Of a DNA stretch of 63,816 bases, positions 63,690-63,816 are shown in pieces. The position numbers and the translations under genes are program-made. The notes under the pieces are model-generated. The model did no database searches, was not told the DNA's origin, and was given only the letters and a program-made list of their open reading frames with translations. This DNA comes from CAZUXE01 sp964624585. Its GTDB lineage: Bacteria; Hydrothermota; Tepidihabitantia; B3-TA06. Where the stretch lies: the NCBI GenBank assembly GCA_964624585.1, contig CAZUXE010000010.1, positions 1 to 63,816 on the forward strand. The letters run 5' to 3'. How positions within the stretch are numbered: position 1 is the stretch's first letter; the number at the start of each line of letters is the position of its first letter.

Positions 63690-63816
63690 GTGAAAGCTTC
63701 CGAATGCTCTAAGTAGATGCTAAGGAAAAGCTCCACGCATGCAATAACTTAAAACCCTACGATACAATATTGAACCTACTGCAACAACACTACTTTTCGA
63801 ACTGAGCGCTTCGGGG

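Overview
The window looks like part of a scaffold from an uncultured, AT-leaning, diderm bacterium of the FCB/WOR-3 (Stahlbacteria-like) kind. This placement is inferred from gene content: an LptE-type LPS-assembly lipoprotein, PorV/PorQ-like outer-membrane barrels, and secreted peptidases ending in the Ig-like or type-A sorting tails typical of type IX secretion cargo. No marker-gene phylogeny could be run. A run of exactly 100 N at 33882-33981 shows the sequence is scaffolded, and the gap falls inside a tandem repeat.

Layout. 1-12.9 kb holds purC, galT, a double-parvulin periplasmic PPIase, a PorV-like barrel behind an NHL-repeat secreted protein, a HAD hydrolase with a zinc-ribbon protein, a radical SAM protein, an amidohydrolase, a TrmA/RlmD-family rRNA m5U methyltransferase and lptE. 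12.9-16.3 kb holds a MATE transporter, a PDZ protein and tRNA-Glu(CTC) with its terminator. 16.6-23.2 kb is a complete efflux operon (barrel, TetR, TolC, MFP adaptor, RND pump) behind two consensus promoters, the nearer one overlapped by a palindromic operator. 23.8-29.8 kb holds three M1 metallopeptidases, followed by malic enzyme and cytidine deaminase. 32.2-34.9 kb carries the RNase P RNA, a barrel gene and a 143-bp tandem array of coupled mini-ORFs in front of a full-length PorV-like gene. 34.7-38.9 kb holds a DUF4015 glycosidase-like protein, an endonuclease III-like protein and a class A PBP. 39.4-42.5 kb is a carbamate kinase / AsnB-labelled / DUF89 operon. The rest carries a phosphatase, a methyltransferase, a C10 peptidase, a Tdh-like dehydrogenase, acetyl-CoA synthetase, a tandem-domain ThyX, a NYN protein, NfeD-SPFH, a HisC-like aminotransferase, small hypotheticals, and a NarL-type response regulator paired with a 2088-residue cytoplasmic PAS/GAF histidine kinase.

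How the genes work together. There are several cell-envelope themes (LptE, PPIase, barrels, PBP1A, efflux) and a secreted-protease theme (three M1, one C10). Two kinds of gene start coexist. Some genes have ordinary Shine-Dalgarno leaders. At least seven have a TTGACN/-10 promoter ending 5-6 nt before the start codon, and therefore look leaderless. The rnpB promoter calibrates this spacing, because its -10 box also ends 5 nt before the RNA 5' end.

Most notable items: the mini-ORF array with its assembly gap, the set of leaderless promoters, the tandem ThyX whose two domains retain complementary halves of the signature motif, four 11-bp phased repeats upstream of thyX, the 188-bp convergent coding overlap at 34687-34874, and the carbamate kinase/AsnB-like/DUF89 operon.
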